Positions 1-6,354 of a stretch of DNA of 10,340 nt are shown here, in pieces (position 1 is the stretch's first letter; each line of letters opens with the position of its first letter). Position numbers and translations under genes: made by a program. Below the pieces are notes generated by a model. The model searched no databases and was not told the DNA's origin. It worked only from the letters and a program-made list of their open reading frames with translations. Source of the stretch: CAYYBZ01 sp964470285 [NCBI: uncultured Oligoflexia bacterium]. Its GTDB lineage: Bacteria; Bdellovibrionota_G; CAYYBZ01. The stretch lies in assembly GCA_964470285.1 (NCBI GenBank), contig CAYYBZ010000042.1, forward strand, positions 1 through 10,340, read 5' to 3'.

Positions 1-1
1 T

Positions 2-364
2 GAACTGAAAATTCCGATGAAAAGGGGCGTATATGCCGCAATGTCTGGACCGTCCTACGAAACTCCATCCGAAGTCAGAATGCTAAGAACTATGGGAGCA
101 GATGCCGTCGGTATGTCCACAATTCCCGAAGTTATAGTTGCAAACTCTTTAGGCATGAAAACCCTGGGCATATCATATATCAGTAACCTGGCCTCAGGTT
201 ATGCTAAAAAAAGCTTAAGTCATTCAGAAGTCCTTGATACTGCGGAGAAAATAAAAACAGCAATGTCCAAACTCATTGAGGGAATTCTTTCCGTAATGGA
301 GAAGAAATTTGATGAAAAAGAAAACAAGCCGCAAGCAAATAACGCAAATCAAAACGCTCATTGA
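2..364 (+). CDS. Purine nucleoside phosphorylase, type I (3' part)
   Basis: Only the C-terminal part is present; the reading frame is open from base 2 and the start lies outside the window. The enzyme cleaves purine (deoxy)nucleosides with phosphate to give the free base and (deoxy)ribose-1-phosphate in the cytoplasm. The family signature is clear: GPSYETPSEVRML, then GADAVGMSTIPEVIVA, then GISYISNLASG, and a late LSHSEVL. The GMST segment points to PNP rather than methylthioadenosine phosphorylase. The Asn in ISN corresponds to the residue that favours 6-oxopurines (inosine, guanosine) in trimeric PNPs, which fits the Hpt gene downstream. The last 17 codons overlap the start of the next gene in another frame, so the hydrophilic Asn/Gln-rich tail is probably a by-product of that overlap. 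First visible gene of the salvage operon. Confidence 0.92.
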   Translation, partial: ELKIPMKRGVYAAMSGPSYETPSEVRMLRTMGADAVGMSTIPEVIVANSLGMKTLGISYISNLASGYAKKSLSHSEVLDTAEKIKTAMSKLIEGILSVMEKKFDEKENKPQANNANQNAH

Positions 365-740
365 ACATGCCATAAAAGTCAGGCAGAATTCAATCGCGCC
401 GTGGACCGGCGTAAAAGTAGGCGCTGCCATTTTAACTGCCGAAGGCAAAATATACGACGGCACGAATTTCCAAAGTCAGATCCCTGACGGTTCGATATGT
501 GCCGAGAGATGTGCCCTTTTCAAAGCTCTTTCAAAAGGAGAGAGGAAGTTTACACATATAGCCGTTGTAGGTTTCCAAAAAGAGTTCATCTATCCGTGCG
601 GCCACTGCCGACAGGTTCTTATTGAAAACGCGGGAAACCTGACGGTGATCACGGCAAATCTTAAAGGCAAATATAAAACCTTAAAGTTAAAAACGCTAAC
701 ACCGAATATTCCCATAATACGAAACAAAAAACTCGTTTGA
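312..740 (+). CDS. cdd: Cytidine deaminase-like zinc enzyme
   Basis: A 142-residue protein of usual size for tetrameric cytidine deaminases, which hydrolyse (deoxy)cytidine to (deoxy)uridine. The zinc-site motifs are intact: CAER with Cys63 and catalytic Glu65, and PCGHC with Cys96 and Cys99 (counted from the ATG at 312). I chose this ATG because GGAGAAG lies 7 bases upstream at 298-304; a TTG directly before it is less likely. The start lies inside the PNP gene (53-base overlap), so translation is probably coupled. The nucleoside-binding segment usually reads N-V-E-N but here reads N-F-Q-S (Asn52, Gln54). The Glu that normally contacts the ribose is therefore Gln, and the substrate may not be plain cytidine. 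A zinc-dependent nucleoside deaminase is secure; the exact substrate is inference. Confidence 0.85.
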   Translation: MKKKTSRKQITQIKTLIEHAIKVRQNSIAPWTGVKVGAAILTAEGKIYDGTNFQSQIPDGSICAERCALFKALSKGERKFTHIAVVGFQKEFIYPCGHCRQVLIENAGNLTVITANLKGKYKTLKLKTLTPNIPIIRNKKLV

Positions 741-749
741 GGAATTATT

Positions 750-1559
750 ATGGACAGACAGTACAGATTCTCCAGTTATAAACCTTCCCTTAGAACCCAC
801 GACTACGGTAAAAATGTCAAACTCATCGATGATCCATATCTTCTTACTCTGGTCGCAAAGATGTCGGATGAAAGAACCAGGCAACCGACTTTCAATAATA
901 TACTTAGAGAAACATACCGCTACATGCTGGGTCCGGTTCTCAACAATGAAATCCCCGCAAAGGAACATCCAACAAAAACCAAAATGTATGCTCTTAATAA
1001 AAAGGCCGTTTGCAGAAGCAAGAAATTTCCCGAAAATTCGAAGTTTGCCATAGCCAATCTGATTCGGGCAGGCATTATCCCGTCCCTTACAGTTTATGAG
1101 CAGCTGTTTTTGACGTTCAATCCCAAATACATAAGGCTGGATAATATTTTCATCTCCAGGGTTACAAACAAAAAGGGGAAGGTTAAAGGAGCCAATATCG
1201 CAGGGGCAAAAATGGGTGAATCCAACAGCAATATGTATGTTATTATTCCCGATCCTATGGGGGCTACGGCATCTTCTGTAATCAAGGTTTTAAATCTATA
1301 CAAAATGATGAAGGGAAAACCAAAGAAATATATTATCATGGGACTGATTATTACTCCCGAATACCTTAAAAATGTAAGGCGTTACTTTCCGGAAGTAATA
1401 ATTTACTCGGTCAGACTTGACCGCGGACTCAGCCCTGAAGATGTTTTAAATGACATTCCGGGAAAGCAGTGGAACAGGGAAGTAGGCCTTAACGAAGAGG
1501 GCTACATAATTCCAGGTTCGGGAGGTCTCGGAGAAATTATTAATAATACGACCTTTTAG
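750..1559 (+). CDS. Uracil phosphoribosyltransferase-like protein (divergent)
   Basis: Resembles UPRT, which joins uracil and PRPP to make UMP. Three segments match the family in order: LIRAGIIPSLTVYEQL at about 104-119 (family RAG region), a PRPP-loop-like VIIPDPMGATASSV at 164-177 (family DPMLATGGS), and a C-terminal uracil-site-like GLNEEGYIIPGSGGLGE at 246-262. At 269 residues it is about 60 longer than typical bacterial Upp, with most of the extra at the N-terminus. Two sites are altered. The Gly-Gly of the PRPP loop is Ala-Ser, and the Gly-Asp-Ala-Gly-Asp of the uracil site reads Gly-Gly-Leu-Gly-Glu. It starts 9 bases after the deaminase stop, with TGAGGA at 738-743 as ribosome-binding site. 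Its position after a deaminase fits pyrimidine salvage, but activity or substrate may differ from true Upp. Confidence 0.75.
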   Translation: MDRQYRFSSYKPSLRTHDYGKNVKLIDDPYLLTLVAKMSDERTRQPTFNNILRETYRYMLGPVLNNEIPAKEHPTKTKMYALNKKAVCRSKKFPENSKFAIANLIRAGIIPSLTVYEQLFLTFNPKYIRLDNIFISRVTNKKGKVKGANIAGAKMGESNSNMYVIIPDPMGATASSVIKVLNLYKMMKGKPKKYIIMGLIITPEYLKNVRRYFPEVIIYSVRLDRGLSPEDVLNDIPGKQWNREVGLNEEGYIIPGSGGLGEIINNTTF

Positions 1560-1564
1560 TTATT

Positions 1565-2083
1565 ATGGAAGATTTTAAAGTACTTTTTTCAAAGGAAGAT
1601 ATAGACAAAAGAATAATCGAACTTGGCCGAAAAATAACCGCTTCTTACCAAGGCAAGGAAATAACAATCATCGGAGTTATAAAGGGTGCCCTGCCCTTTT
1701 TCATTAGGCTTGCCCCTCACATAAAGTTAAAGCAGAAATGGGATTTCATGGCTCTTTCCTCATACGGAGAAAGACAAGAAAGCTCAGGCATAGTTAAGGT
1801 AAACATGGACCTTGATGCATCTATTAAAAATCGGCACGTACTAATTATAGAGGATATTATAGATTCCGGAGCGACAATGGAATTTCTTCTAAAGTATCTT
1901 AATAATCGCCAACCTTCTTCGATTAAAATATGCACGCTGCTTTTAAAAAAAGACAACTTCAAAAGAAAAATTAAGATCGATTTCAAAGGCTTCGAGGTTC
2001 CCAATAAATTTGTTGTTGGATTCGGGCTTGATCATGCCCAGCATCATAGAGAGCTTCCCTATATAGGATATAGGGATGAATAA
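1565..2083 (+). CDS. hpt: Hypoxanthine phosphoribosyltransferase
   Basis: Converts hypoxanthine or guanine plus PRPP into IMP or GMP in the cytoplasm. The 172-residue protein has the normal family length and all loops: IKGALPF at 39-45, SSYG at 65-68, the PRPP motif VLIIEDIIDSGAT at 92-104, and the purine-binding end FKGFEVPNKFVVGFGLDHAQ at 140-159 followed by ELPYIG. It follows the UPRT-like gene after five bases. No Shine-Dalgarno sequence is visible before its ATG, so translation probably depends on ribosomes finishing the upstream gene. With the PNP at the head of the operon it completes an inosine/guanosine-to-nucleotide route. Confidence 0.95.
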   Translation: MEDFKVLFSKEDIDKRIIELGRKITASYQGKEITIIGVIKGALPFFIRLAPHIKLKQKWDFMALSSYGERQESSGIVKVNMDLDASIKNRHVLIIEDIIDSGATMEFLLKYLNNRQPSSIKICTLLLKKDNFKRKIKIDFKGFEVPNKFVVGFGLDHAQHHRELPYIGYRDE

Positions 2084-2095
2084 AGGAGAAATATT

Positions 2096-2479
2096 ATGGA
2101 AAAAACAATAATTAAAACTGATAAGGCCCCTGAAGCGATAGGACCTTATTCACAGGCGGCAAAATATGAAAAACTCGTCTTTTTATCAGGTCAAATACCT
2201 ATTAATCCGCAAGACAACCAATTCATGGAAGGCAGTATTTCTCAACAGACCGAACTTGTAATATCAAACCTTAAAGCTGTTTTGGAAAAGGCCGGATCCT
2301 GTCTGGACAATGTACTGAAAACCACGGTTTATATGAAAGATTTAGGCGAATTTCAGTCAATGAATGCGGTTTATGAGAAGCATTTTTCGAAAAATCCGCC
2401 GGCCAGAGCAACTGTTGAAGTGTCAGCCCTGCCGAAGGGATCCAAGGTTGAAATAGACTGCATAGCCTTTGCCAAGTGA
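2096..2479 (+). CDS. ridA: RidA family (YjgF/UK114) enamine/imine deaminase
   Basis: A 127-residue protein typical of RidA, a small trimeric cytosolic enzyme that hydrolyses reactive enamine/imine intermediates such as 2-aminoacrylate released by PLP enzymes. Family features are intact: AIGPYSQA near the N-terminus with Tyr18, LSGQIPINP at about 30-38, NLKAVLEKAG at 58-67, and PPARATVEVSALPKGSKVEID with Arg104 and Glu119, the residues that hold the substrate carboxylate and water in known RidA proteins. AAGGAG at 2082-2087 overlaps the hpt stop and sits well for the ATG at 2096. RidA homologues often sit in metabolic operons. A direct role in nucleobase metabolism, as for the RutC branch, cannot be read from the sequence. 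Confidence 0.93.
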   Translation: MEKTIIKTDKAPEAIGPYSQAAKYEKLVFLSGQIPINPQDNQFMEGSISQQTELVISNLKAVLEKAGSCLDNVLKTTVYMKDLGEFQSMNAVYEKHFSKNPPARATVEVSALPKGSKVEIDCIAFAK

Positions 2480-2895
2480 CTTTTATGGAATTTAACGAAT
2501 ACGAAAAGGTTATTGCAAAAGACGTTGCCTCGAACAAATATCATAGAGATAAAAAACTCGTAAAAATAGTTTTTCTGGTGGTTTCCGCCCTGTTTCTTAC
2601 AATTTATTATTTCGGGTTTCATTCTGATATAATAGATAATTTTAAAACTGTACTTGAATCCTACCGCAAAGCAATCATAACGGATGATTTTTCTTTCAAA
2701 GTTCTTATATTCAGTTTTAACAGGATCATAGCATTTATGTTTTTTCTCTTCTTCTTGGTTATCTTTCTTATTTTTGCCTTTTTCTCTTACGACATCATGT
2801 CAAGAAACAGAGTTATCGAACACTTTCAAAGAAAAGCTCTTAAATCCGAAGGGAAAAATGACAATAATAACGCACCGGAATCAGAATACAAGTAA
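2476..2895 (+). CDS. Small membrane protein, two predicted transmembrane helices
   Basis: I do not recognise a family. Counted from the ATG at 2485 the protein is 136 residues. It has a short charged N-terminus, a hydrophobic helix at about 25-45, a loop of about 26 residues, a second, very Phe-rich helix at about 72-101, and a hydrophilic Asn/Glu/Lys-rich tail. Two starts are possible. A GTG at 2476 overlaps the ridA stop as GTGA, which is classic coupling; the ATG at 2485 gives a protein three residues shorter. Neither has a clear Shine-Dalgarno sequence, so I report the longer form. It is the last gene of the salvage operon. A role in transport or at the membrane is possible, but nothing in the sequence shows it. 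Confidence 0.75.
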   Translation: MTFMEFNEYEKVIAKDVASNKYHRDKKLVKIVFLVVSALFLTIYYFGFHSDIIDNFKTVLESYRKAIITDDFSFKVLIFSFNRIIAFMFFLFFLVIFLIFAFFSYDIMSRNRVIEHFQRKALKSEGKNDNNNAPESEYK

Positions 2896-2967
2896 GCATC
2901 TAACAATTTGTTATTATTGGCATTAAAGATATTACCTGCCGGTAAAATTTACTGAAGCAAGATTTTC

Positions 2968-2996
2968 TTGACAATTGCGCGTAAAAGCTATTAAAT
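2968..2996 (+). promoter_or_regulatory. Sigma-70-type promoter of the phaR-like gene
   Basis: A perfect -35 hexamer TTGACA at 2968-2973 is followed after 17 bases by TTAAAT at 2991-2996, which matches four of six -10 positions. Transcription would start near 3003 and leave a leader of about 70 bases before the ATG at 3075. The first ten bases, TTGACAATTG, are identical to those of the outer-membrane-protein promoter on the other strand. Confidence 0.6.
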
Positions 2997-3008
2997 ACTT
3001 TACAGTAT

Positions 3009-3023
3009 CAACGCGATGTGTTA
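3009..3023 (+). promoter_or_regulatory. Operator-like block shared with the OMP promoter (copy 1)
   Basis: CAACGCGATGTGTTA lies just downstream of the predicted transcription start. It matches 14 of 15 bases of a block inside the outer-membrane-protein promoter (6287-6301, minus strand). It is followed by GCGTAA, so ACGC...GCGT forms a small spaced inverted repeat at 3011-3027. This would be a fitting place for a repressor to act, possibly the PhaR-like protein on its own gene; that is inference. Confidence 0.4.
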
Positions 3024-3074
3024 GCGTAATGTTCGTTAAAAGCAATTACTTGCTTAAAAAGCGAGGAGGGTAAA

Positions 3075-3671
3075 ATGGGAAAAGAAGAAATGACACCCAA
3101 AATCAGAATCATCAAAAAGTATCAAAACAGAAAGCTTTATGACACAAAGGATAGCTGCTACATAACTCTTGATGAAATTGCAAAACTCATCAAGAAGGGG
3201 GAAGATGTAACCGTTATCGACAACAAAACAAAGAATGATGTAACATCTATCATTCTTACACAGATTCTTGTAGATCAGGAAAAATCACAGAAATCCATTC
3301 TTCCACTGAGTATGCTTAAAAGCATTATAAGAGACGGAAGAGGAAGCCTCTTTGATTTTATCCAGCGCTATGTAATGCAGAGTTTTAATTCCGAAAAAGA
3401 ATCAAAGGACGAAGCCGAAAGGTATCTCGACAAGCTCGTATCAAGAGGTGAAATCACAAAAACCGAAAGCAAAACGGTTTTAAAGGAGCTTGAAGGAACA
3501 TCTCAGCAAACCTTTGAGGAGCTGAAAAAACAGATTGATTCCGTAATCACGTCAACCCTTAGAGACATTTCCAATCTTCCTGCTTTAGAATCCAACATAA
3601 ACAATATCTACACAAAGCTTGAACAGATAGAATCAAGGCTCTCTCAATACGAAAAAACTCTCAATCAGTAA
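3075..3671 (+). CDS. phaR: PhaR-type polyhydroxyalkanoate regulator with phasin-like helix
   Basis: The N-terminal region, about residues 10-70, is the PHB/PHA accumulation regulator DNA-binding domain: IIKKYQNRKLYDTKDSCYITLDEIAKLI, then VIDNKTKNDVTSIILTQIL. A second conserved block at about 75-105 (LPLSMLKSIIRDGRGSLFDF, then IQRYV) matches the PHB_acc region. Residues 113-140 (AERYLDKLVSRGEITK, then TESKTVLKELE) resemble the helix of phasin-like proteins, and the rest is probably coiled coil. Known PhaR proteins repress phasin genes and often their own, and sense PHA granules by binding them. The gene stands alone between its own promoter and a strong terminator, with a near-perfect AGGAGGG ribosome-binding site. 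No PHA synthase or depolymerase is in the window, so the true signal could be something else. Confidence 0.85.
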   Translation: MGKEEMTPKIRIIKKYQNRKLYDTKDSCYITLDEIAKLIKKGEDVTVIDNKTKNDVTSIILTQILVDQEKSQKSILPLSMLKSIIRDGRGSLFDFIQRYVMQSFNSEKESKDEAERYLDKLVSRGEITKTESKTVLKELEGTSQQTFEELKKQIDSVITSTLRDISNLPALESNINNIYTKLEQIESRLSQYEKTLNQ

Positions 3672-3696
3672 AATCAGACAAAACAGTCAGCTATAA

Positions 3697-3736
3697 AAAA
3701 AGCCCGGGAAGTTTTCTTCCCGGGCTTTTTGTTTTT
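3697..3736. terminator. Strong bidirectional intrinsic terminator
   Basis: A perfect 15-bp stem (3697-3711 with 3716-3730) encloses a TTTT loop. The core is GCCCGGGAAG / CTTCCCGGGC, flanked by A5 on the left and T5 on the right, with a further GTTTTT after it. The T-tract on either strand lets it end both the phaR-like transcript (stop at 3671) and the convergent lipoprotein transcript (stop at 3754). Confidence 0.95.
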
Positions 3737-3753
3737 ATAAACTTAAGTATATT

Positions 3754-5052
3754 CTATTTCTTTTCAGGAGGTGCGACTTTCGCTATCCCTGTTGTTCCGA
3801 TGGAAACCAGAAATACTGCAACCGGAACGTCGGTATCGGGCTTGCCTATTTTTTGACTGTCTTCACTTTCATCTTCTCTTTCTGTGTCATCAGCGGATTT
3901 ATCATCAACTGATTCAAGATAGGCAAGTAATTGCTCATCTGAATAAGTCAGAAGCTCAGCTTCGGAAGGAGTTCTTACGCTCTTTTCTTTTTCTGGTGAA
4001 GATTCTTGAGTTGCATTTTCCGCAAGATTAACTCCATATGGAATTATTCTGTTCATATAAACTTCAGCCTGAACCTCTTTATCTACACCGAGCTTTTCTA
4101 AACTCTCGGGTGTTACCGTAGCTTCGCCGTTATCGGTCCAATCCATAGACAGCATATTGAGATATCTGTCGTCTTTTGTCCTGCTTTCCGGATTAAGAAC
4201 ATAAATTCTTATGTTCATAAAGCTATTTGATCCGGCCTGTGAATTGTTGAGCCATGTAAAAGTCATACCCTTTGATGTATCAATGGCTATAGAGCTTCCT
4301 AAGTCTGTCGGAACTTCATCTGTCTGATTTTTCATAAAAAACTGTTTAGGAAAATCAAACCCTGCCGGAGATCCTGAAGCTGATGCGGCTTTGGTCAGCC
4401 TTTGGTTTTTGACTTCCTTTCCGCTAAAACCGAGACCGGCTATTTTGGCAGTACTCTTTGCCCCGAATTTTGCCTGAATCTCGTTCGAGTCATAGAAATA
4501 ATCTTTGTCGACTCCTACCAGAGTTAAAAAGCTGTTGTCTTTTTGCATTTTAAATGAAAACTCACTCGGCAGATAGCTGTCAGAATATGAAGGAAAATTG
4601 AAATTCAGGTTAAAGTTGGTTATCTTTTCCGTATCATATTCAATTTCTGCGGGCTTTTCGGATAATCTTGTTACTGTTTTTCTTTCCTTATCTGTGAGTT
4701 TTTTCCCATTTTTAGCTTCGGCTTTTTCCTTGGCCACCTTAAGATTGTAGCATGAATAGGGCAAATCCTGAGCTATAACTCTGGGATCAATTCCTGAAAC
4801 TGGTTTCTTCAAAAAAGCTGCCGATCCGACGGGAATTATTCTTTCAAGATCTTCATTCTTTTGAATTCTGAAATTGATAACAGCTTCAATATTTTTCATT
4901 GGTATATAGTTTGCACCGAGATTAGGGTCAACAACTATTACAGGTTTGGGTTCGTTAACAACCTTGCTCTGTGCAAATTTCTCGCAGGCCTGTCCCCCAA
5001 TAACAAGTATAATCAAACTTGTAAAAAACCATATTCTATTTAAACCGTACAT
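3754..5052 (-). CDS. Probable lipoprotein of unknown function
   Basis: A 432-residue exported protein. The N-terminus has a positive residue, a hydrophobic stretch (WFFTSLIILVIGG) and a cysteine at position 23 in GQAC-E. This resembles a lipobox, although Gly at -3 and Gln at -2 are unusual, so lipid attachment is likely but not certain. I recognise no domain. Visible features are a mixed alpha/beta middle with many Ser/Asn/Phe stretches, two similar short segments (RIIPVG near 71 and RIIPYG near 335), an acidic Glu/Asp/Ser-rich stretch at about 365-405, and a final hydrophobic segment VAVFLVSIGTTGIAKV. It starts 20 bases after the beta-barrel gene with GGAGG at 5058-5062, five bases before the ATG. 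The two are very likely co-transcribed, and the products may act together at the outer membrane. Confidence 0.75.
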   Translation of the reverse strand: MYGLNRIWFFTSLIILVIGGQACEKFAQSKVVNEPKPVIVVDPNLGANYIPMKNIEAVINFRIQKNEDLERIIPVGSAAFLKKPVSGIDPRVIAQDLPYSCYNLKVAKEKAEAKNGKKLTDKERKTVTRLSEKPAEIEYDTEKITNFNLNFNFPSYSDSYLPSEFSFKMQKDNSFLTLVGVDKDYFYDSNEIQAKFGAKSTAKIAGLGFSGKEVKNQRLTKAASASGSPAGFDFPKQFFMKNQTDEVPTDLGSSIAIDTSKGMTFTWLNNSQAGSNSFMNIRIYVLNPESRTKDDRYLNMLSMDWTDNGEATVTPESLEKLGVDKEVQAEVYMNRIIPYGVNLAENATQESSPEKEKSVRTPSEAELLTYSDEQLLAYLESVDDKSADDTEREDESEDSQKIGKPDTDVPVAVFLVSIGTTGIAKVAPPEKK

Positions 5053-5072
5053 TTTTTCCTCCAGAATTTTAT

Positions 5073-6227
5073 TTAAAATGAAAATTTAGTTCCGAAATAA
5101 AACCAGTGCATATTTGAAGGGTCTGCGGTGTTTGCCCTGCTATGATCGATTCTGTACCAGGCTTCTAATGAAAGGTAATCATTAATAGTCTGCACAACTG
5201 TCGCCTGCAGCCTGTGCCTATAGTCTATTTTGTTTCTTCCCGAAGGTGTGTATGCATATGAAAATGCCCTTCTTCTAAGTCTGTATTCGGCCTTTATGCT
5301 TCCGCCTTTACCGAATTTCTGTCCCAATTGGAAATACCACTGATGACCGGTATACTCGGCTTCATCATTATTGGAAGGTGTCCAGCCGTAATAGTGCCAT
5401 ATAAAAGTACTTGTAGTAGTAGGAGTAGCTTTATAACTTGCTTTCATCGTGGGCCCCAAAATCATTCCCCTGAACATTTCTCCTTCGGGCTCCGGTGTTA
5501 TTGAAGAAAGCTGAGGATAGTACGGATTTGCTCCGTATTGACTCGCGTCATAAAAACTTGTAGTTCCTCTGCCCATATCCCCTGGCTCAGTAGGCGGATT
5601 GGTTATATGATCGACCTGATCAAAAGTTCTTATATTGTTTGGATCGTAATAGAACAAATAATAAACACCCAGCCCAAATGATGCTTTATCGTTTAACTTG
5701 TATGTAAGCGCGGGATTACCTTCGAACGCGTACTCATTACTACTCTGATTCGCCGTAGAATAATAGTGCATAAAATAAACAACCATATTCAGATTAACAG
5801 AAAGCTTCGTTGTTATATCATGAGAAAGCGATGGAATGAGTTCATGTTCAAAATATCTCTCATAATTATCATCCCAGTATTGCTGATAAATGAACAAATA
5901 TCCCAATGAAAGGTTTAGTTTTCTTTTAGTGCCTGTTAAAAAGTCCGCCGAAAAATCTATACCCGGCTCAATGCTTGTATACGCATAATGTGACCCTATT
6001 AGCTTATCAACGCCTATCGGTTTGAACATAAGGTACGGTGCAAAGCTGAAGCTAGATCCTGATTCAGCGGCTTCAACCGCTTTTGTAGCTTCAACCGGTG
6101 TTTCCGTGTCTTCGGTTAAGCCGGGAGGCGGAGCCTGATTGGGGTCTTCAGGAACCTGAGCAAATGCCGTACCTATAAAGGCCGGTATTAATAACATTGC
6201 TATTAAATTTTTTATAATGCCCTTCAT
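5073..6227 (-). CDS. Outer-membrane beta-barrel protein
   Basis: A 384-residue protein with a classic signal peptide (two Lys, hydrophobic core, then TAFA, cleavage predicted after residue 23). A Pro/Glu/Thr-rich linker at about 24-58 leads into an aromatic-rich barrel. From about residue 60 there are repeated alternating beta-strand patterns, for example KLNLSLGYLFIYQQYW, KASFGLGVYYLFYY and GSIKAEYRLRRRAFSYAY. The chain ends in WFYFGTKFSF, with the terminal Phe expected of the BAM signal. I estimate 12-16 strands but cannot fix the number. Specificity is unknown: no porin or TonB signature is visible. AAGGAG at 6238-6243 is ten bases before the ATG. It is the first gene after a good promoter and heads a pair with the probable lipoprotein. 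Confidence 0.85.
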   Translation of the reverse strand: MKGIIKNLIAMLLIPAFIGTAFAQVPEDPNQAPPPGLTEDTETPVEATKAVEAAESGSSFSFAPYLMFKPIGVDKLIGSHYAYTSIEPGIDFSADFLTGTKRKLNLSLGYLFIYQQYWDDNYERYFEHELIPSLSHDITTKLSVNLNMVVYFMHYYSTANQSSNEYAFEGNPALTYKLNDKASFGLGVYYLFYYDPNNIRTFDQVDHITNPPTEPGDMGRGTTSFYDASQYGANPYYPQLSSITPEPEGEMFRGMILGPTMKASYKATPTTTSTFIWHYYGWTPSNNDEAEYTGHQWYFQLGQKFGKGGSIKAEYRLRRRAFSYAYTPSGRNKIDYRHRLQATVVQTINDYLSLEAWYRIDHSRANTADPSNMHWFYFGTKFSF

Positions 6228-6265
6228 AATTCTATAACTCCTTGGGTAAAGAATATACTAATATT

Positions 6266-6278
6266 AACGCAAGGCGTT
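6266..6278. promoter_or_regulatory. Palindromic operator candidate at the OMP transcription start
   Basis: AACGC-AAG-GCGTT is a perfect five-base inverted repeat with a three-base spacer. It covers the predicted transcription start of the outer-membrane protein gene, a typical repressor position. A second palindrome, CAACGCGTTG (6292-6301), is within the -35/-10 spacer and carries the same AACGC/GCGTT half-sites. Confidence 0.45.
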
Positions 6279-6282
6279 TATG

Positions 6283-6312
6283 TATATAACACAACGCGTT
6301 GCCAATTGTCAA
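6283..6312 (-). promoter_or_regulatory. Promoter of the OMP–lipoprotein pair
   Basis: Read on the minus strand, a perfect -35 TTGACA (6307-6312) is followed after 18 bases by an extended -10, TG-T-TATATA (hexamer at 6283-6288). Transcription should begin near 6276, about 50 bases before the ATG at 6227. The promoter lies between the small peptide gene and the beta-barrel gene, so the latter can be expressed independently of the maturase cassette. Confidence 0.65.
6287..6301 (-). promoter_or_regulatory. Operator-like block shared with the phaR promoter (copy 2)
   Basis: On the minus strand this reads CAACGCGTTGTGTTA and differs at one base from 3009-3023 in the phaR-like leader. It occupies the spacer between -35 and -10, where a bound protein would block RNA polymerase. 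The first ten bases are also a perfect palindrome. Confidence 0.4.
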
Positions 6313-6354
6313 TAATTACTTTATGTTTTAATTCAGAACAGTTAGGTAAGAATT

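Larger units (their letters stand above)
2896..3074 (+). other. Intergenic region before phaR-like gene
   Basis: Non-coding gap of 179 bases. Just after the membrane-protein stop is a perfect inverted repeat, TAACAA-T-TTGTTA (2901-2913). A second repeat, TTACC-TGCC-GGTAA, is at 2932-2945. Neither has a T-run, so neither is a convincing intrinsic terminator for the salvage operon. The right half holds the promoter and operator-like block listed separately. A small inverted repeat, AAGCAA-TTAC-TTGCTT (3040-3055), sits just before the ribosome-binding site AGGAGGG (3064-3070). Confidence 0.6.

Noticed and set aside
2901-2945. Inverted repeats after the salvage operon as a terminator
   Set aside because: Stems of five or six pairs, AT-rich or with no T-run after them; a Rho-independent terminator is not supported.
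3771-4031. Open reading frames antisense to the lipoprotein gene
   Set aside because: No family resemblance and no good start signals; the minus-strand frame is longer and has a signal sequence and a strong ribosome-binding site.
6313-6354. Terminator between the small peptide gene and the OMP promoter
   Set aside because: Only a weak AATTC/GAATT repeat without a proper T-tract is visible; read-through into the OMP gene cannot be excluded.
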